Notes: generated by a model not told the origin, from the letters alone. A stretch of 64,000 bases of DNA from Burkholderiales bacterium (GCA_026005015.1 BPKG01000001.1:1678501-1742500); one strand, 5' to 3'; positions 50,328 to 61,744 are shown, counted from the stretch's first letter. Translations and numbers: made by a program.

Positions 50328-51575
50328 TCAGCCCCACCACGGAAACTCGATCGGCGGTTGCGACCGTCCACCCGATCGGCGAGCACCCGCGCCGAACCGC
50401 AGGCCAGAGTCCAACCCAGGGTGCCGTGGCCGGTGTTCAGGTAAAGGTTCTCATAGCGGCGGGAGCGCCCGATCACCGGCACGTTGCCGGGCGTGGCGGG
50501 CCGTAAGCCCGTCCAGCATTCGGCGGCGGCCCGATCGCCGGCCCGGGGAAAGAGCTCGAACACCCGGTCCAGGATCAGGGCGCAGCGGCGCGGGTCGAGG
50601 GAAAGATCGTAGCCCGCAAGCTCCGCCATCCCCGCCACCCGCAGCCGGTCGCCCAGGCGCGAAAAAACAAGCTTTCGCGCTTCGTCGGTCAAGCTCACCA
50701 CGGGCGCCCCCTCGCCCGCCGGCACCGTGACCGAGTAGCCCTTCACCGGATAGATGGGCAGGCGCTCGCCCAGGGGCGCGAGGAGCCGCGGGCTATAGCT
50801 TCCGAGGCAGACCACGTGGGCGTCGGCGCCCAGGACCTTCGCTCCCGCCGTCCGCCGTCACGCGCACGCCCGTCACGCGGCCGCCGCCGGTCTGCAGGCC
50901 CTCGATTCGCGTCCCGTAGCGGAAAGCGACCCCGCGCTGGGCCGCCAAAGCGGCCAGCGCTTCGGTGAACTTGCGCGCGTCGCCCGATTCGTCGTCCGGA
51001 CAGTACAAGCCCCCGTGGATGGGGGCACGGCTCGCCGCGAGGGCGGGCTCCAGGCCCACGCACTCGGCGGCGGACTTGAGCTCCAGGCGCAAACCCAGGG
51101 CGGTCAGCGCCGGAAGCTTCCGCCGCGCCGCCTCGTAGTCTTCCGGCTCGGTGAAGACGTGCAGGATGCCCCGGGCGAGCTGGTCGTACTCGATCCCCGT
51201 CCGGGCGCGCAGCTCCCGTAGGCTCGCGCCGCTCAAGCGGGCGAGGGCCGCGATGGCGGCGGCGTTTCTCCGGGTGCGGGCGGGCAGGCATTCCAACAGG
51301 AAGCGCGCGCCCCAGGCCCACTGGGCCGCTTCCCACCGCGGGCGGAACTTGAGCGGCGCGTCCTCGCGCCAAAGCCAGCGCAGCAGCTTGGCCGGCGCCT
51401 CGGGATTGGCCCAGGGCTCGGCGTGGCTCACGGACACCTGGCCGCCGTTGGCGAAGCTCGTCTCCAGCGCCGGGCCGGGTTGACGCTCGACCACCGTGAC
51501 GCGATGGCCGGCCTCCGCCAGATACCAGGCGCTGGTGACGCCGATCACGCCGGCGCCGAGAACGATGATCTCCAT
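50328..51575 (-). CDS. dadA: D-amino-acid dehydrogenase (two single-base indels)
   Basis: An FAD enzyme that oxidises D-alanine to pyruvate at the inner membrane. The start MEIIVLGAGVIGVTSAWYLA is the FAD Rossmann motif, followed by 'SFANGGQVSVSHAEPWANP'. The frame shifts by one base near 50835 ('LGADAHVVCLGSYSPRLLAP') and again near 50370; the restored C-terminus reads 'TLACGSARVLADRVDGR..PPIEFPWWG' and stops at 50328. About 415 residues when corrected. It would use the D-alanine produced or released by the Dat and carboxypeptidase gene products. Confidence 0.85.
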
Positions 51576-51621
51576 TCCGCTGAGGAGGTGCGAAAGCCGC
51601 AAATGATGGGGCGGGGACCGC

Positions 51622-51984
51622 TTGCTGGCAAGGGTAACCCTCCCACCGGCGAGAAGCGCACCGGGCGGGCGATCTTGCCGGGCCAAAACAAAGCGTTGCG
51701 TCGGCGCCGCCGACCTCGCCGACCTAGCGCGGGCCGACGACGCGGCCCTCGTCGGGGAAAAAATCCTCGAGGCCCTCTCGGCGCCGATCTGCACCGCCGG
51801 CCACGAGCTCGGCATTTCGTGCAGCATCGGCATCAGCGTCTATCCCGAGGACGGGAAGGACTTCGCCACCCTCACGACCAACGCCGACATGGCCATGTAT
51901 CACGCCAAGAAGAAAGGGGGCAGCTTCCACTTTTACATGCCGGAGATGCGCGTCCCGGCGCTCGACGGCCCGGGCCATCCTTGA
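51622..51984 (+). pseudogene. GGDEF-domain remnant
   Basis: The frame encodes 'GEKILEALSAPICTAGHELG', 'ISCSIGISVYPEDGKDFATL' and 'NADMAMYHAKKKGGSFHFYM', the C-terminal half of a diguanylate cyclase domain. The catalytic GGDEF motif is missing, and the sequence stops after 'YMPEM', the point where an EAL domain would normally begin. It is a truncated remnant of a GGDEF-EAL protein. Confidence 0.7.
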
Positions 51985-52000
51985 CCCTTAAATATCCGGG

Positions 52001-52879
52001 TTAAGCCACCCCGTGCTTCTTGAACCAGGCGAGCATGCGCCGCCAGCCATCCTCGGCGGCGTCCTTGCGATAGGTGGGCCGATAGTCGGCGTGGAAGCCA
52101 TGGGGCATGCCCTCGTACAGGATGATCTCCGAGGGGCTGCCCGTTTTCTTGAGCGCCGCCCGCATCCTCTCCACCGTGTCGTTGGGGATGCCCTGGTCGG
52201 CTCCGCCGTAGAGCCCGAGCACGGGGGCGTGCAGCTTGTCCGCCACATCGATGGGATGGGTGGGCATGGTGGGCGTACGCTCCGCGACGATGCGCCCATA
52301 CCAGGCCACCCCCGCCTTCAGCCGCGGATTGTGAGCGGCATAGAGCCAGACGATGCGCCCGCCGTAGCAAAAGCCGGTGATGCCCAGGCGCTTCCCGTCA
52401 CCGAAGCCGCTCTTCTCGGCCCAGGCAACCGCCGCGTCCAGGTCGGACAGCACCTGGGCATCGGGCACCTTGGACACCACGTGCTTGAGGAGGTCGGGGA
52501 TACTCTCGTACTTGCGCGGATCCCCCTGGCGGTGGAAAAGCTCGGGCGCGACTGCGAGATAACCCAGCTTGGCCAGGCGCCGGCACACGTCCTGGATGTA
52601 TTCGTGCACGCCGAAGATCTCCTGCACCACCAGGATCACCGGGAACGGCCCGCCCCGATCGGGCATGGCCCGATAGGCGGGGATCTTCCCGTCGGCGGTG
52701 GGAACGGACACTTCTCCGTCCACCAGGCCCTTGGAATCGGTCCTGATCAGCGTCTCGGCGCACACGGGCTGCACCGCCAGAGCAAAGCCGCCGGCGAGGA
52801 GCCCGGCGACGAAGGCGCGGCGATTCATTTCCGGGGCGGGGCACAGGCTATCGAGCTCTTGCTTGACATGCGGGTCCAT
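52001..52879 (-). CDS. Dienelactone hydrolase family protein, exported
   Basis: A 292-residue alpha/beta hydrolase. A Tat-like or Sec signal is internal to the first 40 residues ([24 protein letters not shown]). The catalytic triad is visible: nucleophile in [10 protein letters not shown], aspartate in YGGADQGIP, histidine in MPHGFH. I start at ATG 52879 with GGAGT upstream; ATG 52834 (MNRRAF) is an alternative. Longer frames run into an intergenic repeat. Dienelactone hydrolases open lactones of aromatic degradation, but many members have other substrates. Confidence 0.85.
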   Translation of the reverse strand: MDPHVKQELDSLCPAPEMNRRAFVAGLLAGGFALAVQPVCAETLIRTDSKGLVDGEVSVPTADGKIPAYRAMPDRGGPFPVILVVQEIFGVHEYIQDVCRRLAKLGYLAVAPELFHRQGDPRKYESIPDLLKHVVSKVPDAQVLSDLDAAVAWAEKSGFGDGKRLGITGFCYGGRIVWLYAAHNPRLKAGVAWYGRIVAERTPTMPTHPIDVADKLHAPVLGLYGGADQGIPNDTVERMRAALKKTGSPSEIILYEGMPHGFHADYRPTYRKDAAEDGWRRMLAWFKKHGVA

Positions 52880-52899
52880 GAAGCACTCCTTTCTATGCA

Positions 52900-53045
52900 G
52901 GCGGCCCGGCCCTTTCCCCTTCCACCTCTCCCACCGGGAGAGGAGATCCCACTTCTTCTTTCCCCAGCGGAGGAAGAAAACCATCCAGTCCCTCCCCCCG
53001 GAGAGAGGGGGGACAGCGGTCAATGGTTCGTCAACCGTTGACCGG
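52900..53045 (-). repeat. Dispersed intergenic repeat, copy C
   Basis: Its reverse complement has the same block order as 7080-7226: a head hairpin (GGTCAACGGTT, GACG, AACCATTGACC, one mismatch in the arms), CCGCTGTCCC, then pyrimidine/purine hairpins. It fills most of the 245-base gap between two divergent genes. Confidence 0.7.
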
Positions 53046-53124
53046 AAGTTCAGTGGGGAGCGCCGGGCACGGCGAGTCGGGCCGCTCAATGGTAGATTAA
53101 AGCCTTGATGGAAAAAAGACGCCC

Positions 53125-53520
53125 ATGACGGAGCACTGGAGCCTCCCGGCCCTGTTGCTGTCGAGCTTTCTCGCCGCCACCCTGCTGCCGGGCGGCTCCG
53201 AGGCGGTCCTCTTCGGCGTGCTCAAGCATTCGCCGGAGCTCTATTTTCCCGCCATCGGGGTCGCCACCCTGGGCAATACCCTAGGCGGAATGACCTCCTA
53301 TCTGATCGGCCGGCTGATCCCGCCCAAAGAGCCCCTCAAGGGGCTGGCCTTCGTGCGGCGATACGGGAGCGCGGCGCTCCTTCTCGCCTGGGCGCCCGTG
53401 GCGGGCGACGCCCTGTGCGTGACCGCCGGCTGGTTGCGGGTCAACCCCTGGTGGTCGGCGGGCTTCATGGCCCTGGGCAAGCTCGCCCGTTATCTCGCCA
53501 TCGCCCAGCTCGCGCAATGA
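53125..53520 (+). CDS. YqaA-family small membrane protein (SNARE-associated/DedA-like)
   Basis: A 131-residue membrane protein with three or four hydrophobic segments ([68 protein letters not shown]). 'LPGGSEAVL' and '[18 protein letters not shown]' are YqaA landmarks. The family is related to DedA half-transporters; the substrate is unknown. Confidence 0.87.
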   Translation: MTEHWSLPALLLSSFLAATLLPGGSEAVLFGVLKHSPELYFPAIGVATLGNTLGGMTSYLIGRLIPPKEPLKGLAFVRRYGSAALLLAWAPVAGDALCVTAGWLRVNPWWSAGFMALGKLARYLAIAQLAQ

Positions 53521-53613
53521 CAGGGGCGTTGCACTATTATCCCTCCGGCCGTCATGGGTGAGTCCCCTCCCGCAGTGCGGTAAAATTTCCTTTTAAGCCG
53601 TCCTGGTGCTGCA

Positions 53614-56600
53614 GTGGGTCCCGACATTCCGACCGCGCTCCTTCCCGCCGCCGCCCGTCTGCGGGAAATCCCGTACAACTACACCTCCTTCTCCGACCGG
53701 GAGATCGTGATCCGCCTCCTGGGGGAGCCCTCCTGGCACCTGATTAACGAGCTCAGGGCCGAGCGGCGCACCGGCCGCTCGGCGCGCATGCTCTACGAGG
53801 TGCTGGGCGACATCTGGGTGGTGTCGCGCAACCCCTACCTCCAGGACGACCTGCTCGGGAACCGGGCCCGAAGGAAAGCCCTGGTCGAGGCCCTGCGCCA
53901 TCGCCTCGCTCTGATCGAGGAGCGGCGCCAAGGCAGCGAAAAGGTGAAGATCCTCCTCGACCGGGCCCACGCCGCTGTGGACGCCTTCGAGGCCGAGTTC
54001 GAGGAAGTGGCGAAGCTGCGCCGGCGGGTCCTGAGACGCCTTTCCCGGGTGACGCGCCGAGACAACATCCAGTTCGACGGCCTGGCGCGGGTGTCCCACG
54101 TGACCGACGCCACCGACTGGCGTGTGGAGTACCCCTTCGTGGTGATCCACCCCGACACCGAGGAGGAGATCGCTCCCATCGTGCGGGCCTGTATCGAGCT
54201 CGGCCTCACCCTCATCCCCCGGGGCGGCGGCACCGGCTACACCGGCGGCGCTGTGCCCCTCACCAAGCGCTCGGCGGTGATCAACACCGAGAAGCTGGAG
54301 CGCCTGGGCCGGTGGAGCGGGTGAAGCTCCCGGGGCTCGACCTGGAGGTGCCCACCCTCCTGTGCCAGGCGGGGGTGGTGACCCGGCGGGCCATGGACGC
54401 CGCCGAAGCCGAGGGGCTGGTGTTCGCCGTGGACCCCACCTCGGCGGACGCCTCCTGCATCGGCGGCAATATCGCCATGAACGCCGGCGGGAAAAAGGCG
54501 GTGCTGTGGGGCACCGCGGTGGACAACCTGGCCGCCTGGCGCATGGTCACCCCCGAGGGACGCTGGCTCACCGTGGAGCGGCTGGACCACAACTTGGGCA
54601 AGATCCACGAGGTGGAAGTGGCGCGCTTTCGCGTCACCCGCTACGCCGACGACGGGAAGACCCCGCTGGGCGAACCCGAGGTCCTGGAATCCCGGGCCGC
54701 GCCTTCCGCAAGCCGGGGCTGGGCAAGGACGTGACCGACAAGGTGCTCGGGGGGCTGCCCGGCGTACAGAAGGAGGGCTGCGACGGCATCATCACCTCCG
54801 CCCGCTTCATCCTGCATCGCATGCCGGCCCACGTGCGCACGGTGTGCCTGGAGTTCTTCGGAAGCGTGCACGAGGCGGTGCCTTCCATCGTGGAGATCAA
54901 GGATTATCTGGACCGGCACCCCAAGGCCGTCCTGGCCGGACTGGAGCACCTGGACCAGCGCTACCTCAAGGCGGTGGGCTATGCCACCAAGGCCCGGCGC
55001 CACGGGCTGCCCAAAATGGTGCTGATCGGCGACATCGTGGGCGACGACGAGCAGGAAGTGGCCCGCGCCGCCTCCGAGGTGGTGCGCATCGCCAACCACC
55101 GGGGCGGCGAAGGTTTCATCGCCGTCACCGCGGAGGCGCGCAAACGCTTCTGGCTCGACCGGGGCCGCACGGCGGCCATCGCCAGGCACACCAACGCCTT
55201 CAAGATCAACGAGGACGTGGTCATTCCCCTCCCCCGCCTCGGCGACTACACCGACGGCATCGAGCGGATCAACGTCGAGCTGTCCATCAAGAACAAGCTC
55301 CGGCTGCTGGATGCCCTGGAAGAGTTCCTGCAGGGCGATCTTCCGGTGGCGCTGGAGGATGAGTCGATTCCCAAGGCAGAGGTCATCGGCAACCGGGCCG
55401 AGCAGGCCCTGGAGCTGATCCGCAATGCCCGGACCCGGTGGCGTTTCCTGCTGGACAACCTGGACCGTGCAATCGGTGCGCTGCCGGCGGACGGACCGGT
55501 GGCCTGGCCCGAGGGCGTGGGACCCGAAGACACGGTGTTCGGGGTGCTGCAGGACTACCGGCTGCGGGTGTCCTGGAAAAAAGAGGTGCGGGAGCCCCTG
55601 CGGCAAATCTTCGGCGGCAAAGCCTTCCAGCCGGCGCTGGAGGCGTGCGAGGCCATCCACCAGCGGGTGCTCAAGAGCCGAGTGTTCGTGGCCCTGCACA
55701 TGCACGCCGGTGACGGCAACGTGCACACCAACATCCCGGTCAACTCCGACGACTACGAGATGCTGCAGGAGGCCAACGCCGCCGTGCGCCGCATCATGGC
55801 GCTGCGCCAAGTCCCTGGGCGGCGTCGTCTCCGGCGAGCACGGCATCGGCATCACCAAGCTGGAGTTCCTTGAGCCGGGCGAGGTCGAGAGCGTTCCGCG
55901 CCTACAAGCAGCGGATCGATCCCAACGGGCACTTCAACCGGGGCAAGCTCCTGCCGGGCGCCGACCTGCGCCAACGCCTACACGCCCAGCTTCAACCTGC
56001 TGGAGCTGGAGAGCCTGATCCTGGAGCAGAGCGAGCTCAAGGCCATTTCCGACTCCATCAAGGACTGCCTGCGCTGCGGCAAGTGCAAGCCGGTGTGCGC
56101 CACCCACGTGCCCCGGGCCAATCTGCTCTACAGCCCGCGCAACAAGATCCTGGCCACCTCGCTCCTGATCGAAGCGTTCCTGTACGAGGAGCAGACCCGG
56201 CGCGGCGTCGCGCTGGAGCATTTCGACGAGTTCGGCGACGTGGCCGACCACTGCACGGTGTGCCACAAGTGCCGGGCACCCTGTCCGGTGGACATCGACT
56301 TCGGCGACGTCTCCATCGCCATGCGCAACTTCCTACGCAAGCAGGGGAAGCAGAAGTTCAACCCGGGCACCTGGGCGGCCATGGCTTTCCTGAACGCCAC
56401 CGACCCGAACACCATCAAGCTCCTGCGCAAGGGAATGATCGAATGGGGCTACAAGGCCCAGCGGTTCGCCTACGGCTGGGCCAAGCGGCTGGGCCTCGCC
56501 CGGGCGCAGACGAGCCGCCCGCCCGCCACCGTGGGCCGGGCGCCGCTCCGCGCCCAGGTGATCCACTTCGTGAACAAGCCCATGCCCGGCAACCTGCCGA

Positions 56601-57474
56601 AGAAAACCTCCCGGGCGCTCCTGGACATCGAGGACCCGGCCATCGTCCCGGTGATCCGCGATCCCCGCAAGGCGAACGAAGACTCCGACGCGGTATTCTA
56701 CTTCCCTGGCTGCGGCTCGGAGCGCCTGTTCAGTCAGGTGGGCCTCGCGACGCAGGCGATGCTCTACCACGTGGGCGCCATCACGGTGCTGCCTCCCGGC
56801 TACCTCTGCTGCGGCTATCCCCAGACCGCCGCGGGCCAGCACGACCGCGGGCAGGAGATCATCACCGACAACCGGGTGCTGTTCCACCGCCTGGCCAACA
56901 CCCTCAACTACCTGGACATCAAGACGGTGATCGTCTCCTGCGGCACCTGCATGGATCAGCTCCAGAAGTACGAGTTCGACAAGATCTTCCCCGGCTGCCG
57001 GCTGCTGGACATCCACGAGTACCTGCTGGAGAAAGGGCGTCAACCTGAGAAGGCGTGCAGGGGTGCGCTACATGTACCACGACCCCTGCCATACGCCGAT
57101 GAAGACCCATCAGCCGCTCAAGGTGGTGAACGGCCTGATGGGCGGCGGCGTGGAGCTCAGCGAGCGCTGCTGCGGCGAGGCCGGGCACGCTCGCCATGAG
57201 CCGCCCGGACGTGGCGACCCAGGTGCGGCTGCGCAAGGAGGAGGAGATCCGCAAAGGCGTGGCGCGCATCCGCGCCCGGGACAACCCGGGCGAGATCAAG
57301 ATCCTCACCTCGTGCCCGTCTTGTCTGCAGGGGCTCGCGCGCTATAATGACGACGCCGGCACCACCGCCGATTACATCGTGGTGGAAATGGCGCGCCACA
57401 TCCTGGGGCCCAATTGGCTAGCCGATTACGTCGAACAGGCCAATCGAGGCGGCATCGAGCGGGTGCTGCTGTAA
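53614..57474 (+). CDS. DUF3683 FAD-linked oxidase / Fe-S / CCG-domain fusion (several single-base indels)
   Basis: A giant oxidoreductase of about 1285 residues, likely a D-lactate or glycolate-type dehydrogenase at the inner membrane. In order: DUF3683 ([21 protein letters not shown]); FAD_binding_4 ([36 protein letters not shown]); the FAD oxidase C domain ([14 protein letters not shown]); two 4Fe-4S motifs ([11 protein letters not shown] and [11 protein letters not shown]); and two CCG domains (CCGYPQT, CCGEAG). Single-base shifts occur near 54312, 54690, 55812, 55890, 55970, 57040 and 57185. Each is restored by one base and no nonsense change is seen, so the gene is probably intact in the organism. 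The start is GTG 53614. Confidence 0.82.
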
Positions 57475-57496
57475 GCCCCTCGCCCGCGCAGCATTC

Positions 57497-57913
57497 ATGA
57501 ACTGCGAGCTTTGTAAAGGCGGCACGGGCGAAGTGCTCTGGTCGAGCGACCTGTGCCGCGTGGTGCTGGTGGACGAGCCCGACTATCCCGGCTACTGTCG
57601 CGTGATCCTCAACCGCCATGCAAAGGAAATGACGGATCTGGCAGCCGGCGAGCGGGCGGCCCTCATGGAGGTGGTGTTCGCCGTGGAGGAGGCGCTGCGC
57701 GCAGCGCTCGCGCCGGACAAGATCAACCTGGCGAGCCTCGGCAACCAGGTGCCCCACCTGCACTGGCACGTAATCCCCCGCTGGCGCTCCGACCGCCACT
57801 TTCCCGCCGCCGTTTGGGCGGAACCCTGCCGCGCTTCCCGGCCGGCGCCGCCTCCCGCCTGGCGCGAGCGGCTTGCCTCGGCCCTGGACGCCCGGCTGCC
57901 GGGGCGCCCTTGA
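57497..57913 (+). CDS. HIT-family nucleotide hydrolase
   Basis: A 138-residue protein with the catalytic histidine triad HLHWHVIPR near residue 83-91. The CELC pair at the N-terminus (MNCELCKGG) may bind zinc. HIT proteins hydrolyse AMP-linked substrates such as adenosine polyphosphates. The stop overlaps the next start (TTGA). Confidence 0.9.
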   Translation: MNCELCKGGTGEVLWSSDLCRVVLVDEPDYPGYCRVILNRHAKEMTDLAAGERAALMEVVFAVEEALRAALAPDKINLASLGNQVPHLHWHVIPRWRSDRHFPAAVWAEPCRASRPAPPPAWRERLASALDARLPGRP

Positions 57914-59481
57914 GCCCGTCCGTGTTTGCCAGCCCGCTGCCAATCGCCCGGCCCGAGAAACGCGGCGCCATCGTCGATCGGGCCACCTGCGCCCAGTGGC
58001 TCGCCCAGTTCCAGTTGACCGACATCCGCGCGGCGCACCAGGCGCTCTACCGGGAGCTCGCCGCCCTGGGCCAGTATCTTCTCCCGCCGGCGGAGCGACT
58101 GCAGATCATGGAGAGCCTGCGGGAGACGGTGACCTACGTGCAGGGCGAGCTGGCCAGGCGCCTGGCGGGCCGCCCGCTGCCCTTGTCGGAGGCCGAGCAC
58201 GGGGCCTTCATGACCCTGATCGGGATCTGGGCCCAGATGGTGCTCGGCTACCGCCACTGCTTGGAGGCAGGGGCGGGCGCCGCCGAGCGGCCGCTCTTGA
58301 TCCAGCGCTGCCTGCGCTACACCGGGGTCCAGCTCGTCGATTACGCCCGCATGCGCTACGAGTATCCGGCGCAGCTCTGGGACCAGCTCCACGGCCTGTA
58401 CGCCTTCGCAGAGGAGCAGGGCTTTGCCGATGCCAACGTCATGGATGGGCCGGGGGAGGCCAGGCCCAGTAGTTGCCGCACCGCGTACGTGGAGTCCCTG
58501 CTCCTGTGCCACGCCAACCCCTTCGAGCTCAGCCCGAAGCAGATCGAGCTCGCCCAGCGCTGGCTGCGCCATTGGAGCGACGCGGTGGCCGTTCTGCGGG
58601 CGCCGCGCCGGGGCAACGAGAAGGTGCCCATGCTGGCGGTGCACCTCAAGGGCGGAAGCGGCCTGCAGTCCCTCTCCCACCTCGCCCCCTCCGAGGCGAC
58701 CCGCTATCTGGACCTGTCCGAGATCAGCAAGACCCTGCGGGTGAAGCAGATCCTGCTGCAGCAGGGACAGAAGCCCGAGTCCCTGGGGCTCGGCCGCGAC
58801 TGCGAGCAGCCCGGCTGCGGCCAGCTCCTCGCCCAACTGCACCGCTACTGGTGCGAAGGGGCGCCCACCCGCAGCTTCGACCGCCGCCCCTCCATCAACA
58901 CCGCCCAGGTGTGCTTCGGCATCCCGGCGATATGGCAAATCGCCGCCGGTAGGCCCTTCGCCCAGCCGGGGGCGAAAAGGCGCCCCGCGAGTCCCGCCCA
59001 GGCGGCGGGCAAGCCGGCCTCGGGCCCGGTCCAAGAAGAAACCTGGTCGGTCAAGGACGAGAGCGTCCTCGGCATGCGCATCGAGCGCGACGGTCCGGGG
59101 GAGCGGCTGCAGGTGAACCAGCTCCTCGCCCTCAAGCTCTCCAACGCGAGCTGGCGCCTGCTGGGCGTGATTCGCTGGCTGGTGGTGACCCGGAGCGGCC
59201 AGCTTCAGGCGGGGCTGCGCACCCTGCCTGGCGCGCCCCAGCCGGTGGCGGTGCGGCCGGCGGGCCCCGGCGCGGCGTCCAGCGAACCCTATCTGGAAGC
59301 CCTGCTCTTGCCCGAGATCCCCTCCCTCAACCTGCGGGGCAGCCTGATCGTGTCCAAGGGAATCTACCAGCCCCAGCGGCTGCTGGAGCTCGCGCGGGAC
59401 GACGAGACCCGGAAGATCAAGCTGGAGCTGCTGGTGGAGCGGGGCGCCGACTACGAGCGGGTGGGTTTTTCGCCCGCGTGA
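57910..59481 (+). CDS. PilZ-domain-containing protein, long form
   Basis: A 523-residue protein starting at TTG 57910, overlapping the HIT stop. The first 350 residues are mostly helical (TDIRAAHQALYRELAALGQY, 'MRYEYPAQLWDQLHGLYAFA') with no named catalytic motif. The C-terminal region ('ETWSVKDESVLGMRIERDGP', 'LKLSNASWRLLGVIRWLVV') fits a PilZ-like cyclic-di-GMP receptor domain. The assignment comes from the PilZ-like residues 'DESVLGMRI' and typical gene position; it should be treated as moderate. Confidence 0.65.
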   Translation: MSPSVFASPLPIARPEKRGAIVDRATCAQWLAQFQLTDIRAAHQALYRELAALGQYLLPPAERLQIMESLRETVTYVQGELARRLAGRPLPLSEAEHGAFMTLIGIWAQMVLGYRHCLEAGAGAAERPLLIQRCLRYTGVQLVDYARMRYEYPAQLWDQLHGLYAFAEEQGFADANVMDGPGEARPSSCRTAYVESLLLCHANPFELSPKQIELAQRWLRHWSDAVAVLRAPRRGNEKVPMLAVHLKGGSGLQSLSHLAPSEATRYLDLSEISKTLRVKQILLQQGQKPESLGLGRDCEQPGCGQLLAQLHRYWCEGAPTRSFDRRPSINTAQVCFGIPAIWQIAAGRPFAQPGAKRRPASPAQAAGKPASGPVQEETWSVKDESVLGMRIERDGPGERLQVNQLLALKLSNASWRLLGVIRWLVVTRSGQLQAGLRTLPGAPQPVAVRPAGPGAASSEPYLEALLLPEIPSLNLRGSLIVSKGIYQPQRLLELARDDETRKIKLELLVERGADYERVGFSPA

Positions 59482-59484
59482 GCG

Positions 59485-60819
59485 CTAGGCCACCCCCGCC
59501 CGGCTCGGCGGCGCGGAGGCCGTCTCCGGCAGGCGCCGGGCTTCGGGGAAGCGGGCGCTGAAGCGGCTGCCTTTCCCCACCTCGCTTTCGATCTCCAGCA
59601 CCCCCTGGTGGCGCGAGAGCACGTGCTTGACGATGGCGAGCCCCAGCCCCGTGCCACCCGTCTCCCGGGAACGGCTGCGGTCCACCCGGTAGAAGCGCTC
59701 GGTGAGCCGCGGGATGTGATGGGCCTCGATGCCGATGCCGGTGTCCTGGACGCTGAAGACCAGCTCGCCCCCCTCCTCCTTCCACTGGATCTCGATGCGC
59801 CCCCCTTCCGGGGTATAGCGGACGGCGTTGCTCACCAGGTTGCCGAAGGCGCTGCGCAGCTCCTCGGGGCTGCCGAGCAACCCGGCGCCGGTCTCGATCT
59901 CCAGCCCGATGCGGTGCCGCCCCGCGCTTAAAGAGAGGGCTTCGTGGTGCAGCAGGCGCAGCAGCTCGGGCACGTTCACCCGCTCCTCCCGCAGGGGATT
60001 GCGAGCGTCCTCGAGCTGGGACAGGACCAGCAGATCCTCCACCAGCCGCTGCATGCGCTGGGTCTGCTGCCGTAGCAGCTCCAGGGCACGGCGCTGCATC
60101 TCCGGGTCCATGCCGGGGCCGTCCGCCAGGTTCTCCAGGAAACCGGCCACCACGGTGAGGGGGGTGCGCAGCTCGTGGGAGACGTTGGCCACGAAATCCC
60201 GGCGCACCGTCTCCGCCCGCTCCAGGCTGGTGATGTCCCGGCTGATGAGGAGCTTTTCCGTGTCCCCGTAGGGGATGAGCTGGATGGCGGCGGTCAAGGG
60301 CAGGTCCCGCTCCAGCCGGATCACCAGGGGCTCGCGGTAGTTCTGGGCGTTCAGGTATTCCACGAAGCGCGGGTGGCGCACCAGGCGAGTGACCTGCTGG
60401 CCCACATCTAGGCGCGGATCGATGCCCAGGTGCTTCGCAGCGGTGGGATTGCACCACTGGATGCGGTCCTGGGCGTCCAGGATCACGATCCCGTCGGGAA
60501 AGACGGTGGCGGCCTCCCGGAATCGCCGCAGCGCCACCGCCAGCTCCTCCTGGTTCCGCGCCTGGGCCCGAGTGAGCCGATAGAGATGGGCGAACAGGTG
60601 GTCCCAGAGGCCGGTGGTGGCAGGCATGCGGACGGGATCGGGCCGCTGTAGCCACCGGTAAAGGGCCGCCAGGTTGCGCAGATCGTGGGCGAGTAATGCG
60701 ACCAGCAGGGCGCTCAGGGTGAGGAGCCCCGCGGCGCCGCCGAAGGCCACCCAGGCGATGAGGGAAGCCCCGCTGACCACGGCCGGCCCGATGAGGAGAC
60801 GCTGCCAGAAATTATCCAC
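59485..60819 (-). CDS. phoR: Phosphate-regulon sensor histidine kinase
   Basis: A 444-residue membrane kinase. Two N-terminal transmembrane segments (LIGPAVVSGASLIAWVAFGG, AAGLLTLSALLVALLAH), a PAS domain (about 98-195), the dimerisation/H-box with phosphorylated H215 in VSHELRTPL, and ATPase boxes NAVRYTPEGG, FSVQDTGIGI and GGTGLGLAIVKHV. It lies downstream of phoB, with 188 bases between. Confidence 0.93.
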   Translation of the reverse strand: MDNFWQRLLIGPAVVSGASLIAWVAFGGAAGLLTLSALLVALLAHDLRNLAALYRWLQRPDPVRMPATTGLWDHLFAHLYRLTRAQARNQEELAVALRRFREAATVFPDGIVILDAQDRIQWCNPTAAKHLGIDPRLDVGQQVTRLVRHPRFVEYLNAQNYREPLVIRLERDLPLTAAIQLIPYGDTEKLLISRDITSLERAETVRRDFVANVSHELRTPLTVVAGFLENLADGPGMDPEMQRRALELLRQQTQRMQRLVEDLLVLSQLEDARNPLREERVNVPELLRLLHHEALSLSAGRHRIGLEIETGAGLLGSPEELRSAFGNLVSNAVRYTPEGGRIEIQWKEEGGELVFSVQDTGIGIEAHHIPRLTERFYRVDRSRSRETGGTGLGLAIVKHVLSRHQGVLEIESEVGKGSRFSARFPEARRLPETASAPPSRAGVA

Positions 60820-61007
60820 GGCCGTCCAGTATGGCCCGAGAAACGGGCCCGGGAAAACGATGCGATTTTCCCCCGCAGGGAAGGGACCCGTCCAGCGGGC
60901 GCCCGGGCGCGGCCCCGCGTCCTTTCATCCCTGGGCAGGAACCCGGGCAAGAAAGGGAGGATTGCCCCACAAAGCGCGCCCCGGATCCCCGGCGACCCGG
61001 GGCGGGG

Positions 61008-61694
61008 TCAGGACGCGGAAAACCGGTAGCCCGCGCCGCGGACGGTCTGAACGAGACCCGCCTTGCCGGACGGCTCCAAGGCCTTGCGCAGGCGGCGGAT
61101 GTGCACGTCCACGGTGCGCTCCTCCACGAACACGTGGTCCCCCCACACCTGGTCCAGGAGCTGGGCCCGGGAATGGACCCGCTCCGGGTGGGTCATGAGG
61201 TAGTGCAGGAGCCGGAACTCGGTGGGTCCCAGGTTGATGGGAACGCCGTCGCCGGCGACCCGATGGGTGGCGGGATCCAGGGTGAGCCCCCCAATGGTCA
61301 CCGGGTCGTCCGTCATCTGGGGCGCCCGCCGGCGCAGCACGGCCCGGATCCGGGCGATCATCTCCCGGGGCGAGAAAGGCTTGGTGATGTAGTCGTCGGC
61401 GCCGGTTTCCAGGGCGTCCACCTTGTCCCGCTCCTCGCTGCGGGCGGTGAGCATGATGATGGGAATGGCCTTGGTGCGCTCGTCGGCGCGCAGCCGGCGT
61501 GCTAGCTCGATGCCGCTCGCCCCCGGCAGCATCCAGTCGAGGAGCACCAGGTCGGGCAGGGCGTTCTTGACGATGCGCATCGCCTCTTCGGCGCTCTCGG
61601 CGCGCAGGGGCAGATGCCCCGCTTGCCGCAAGTTATAGGCGATGAGCTCCTGGATCCCCGGCTCGTCCTCCACCACCAGCACCGTCGCGCTCAT
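61008..61694 (-). CDS. phoB: Phosphate-regulon response regulator
   Basis: A 228-residue OmpR-family regulator. The receiver domain has D53 (DLVLLDWMLPG) as the phosphate acceptor and acidic residues D10/E11; the winged helix ends with 'RTVDVHIRRLRKAL' and 'TVRGAGYRFSAS'. It activates phosphate-starvation genes after phosphorylation by PhoR, and a Pho-box-like site lies upstream of it, consistent with autoregulation. Confidence 0.94.
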   Translation of the reverse strand: MSATVLVVEDEPGIQELIAYNLRQAGHLPLRAESAEEAMRIVKNALPDLVLLDWMLPGASGIELARRLRADERTKAIPIIMLTARSEERDKVDALETGADDYITKPFSPREMIARIRAVLRRRAPQMTDDPVTIGGLTLDPATHRVAGDGVPINLGPTEFRLLHYLMTHPERVHSRAQLLDQVWGDHVFVEERTVDVHIRRLRKALEPSGKAGLVQTVRGAGYRFSAS

Positions 61695-61744
61695 CCTGCG
61701 CTCCCTTTCTTTCCCTTCGCTGTGGGAAATCGTATGTACCCAAT

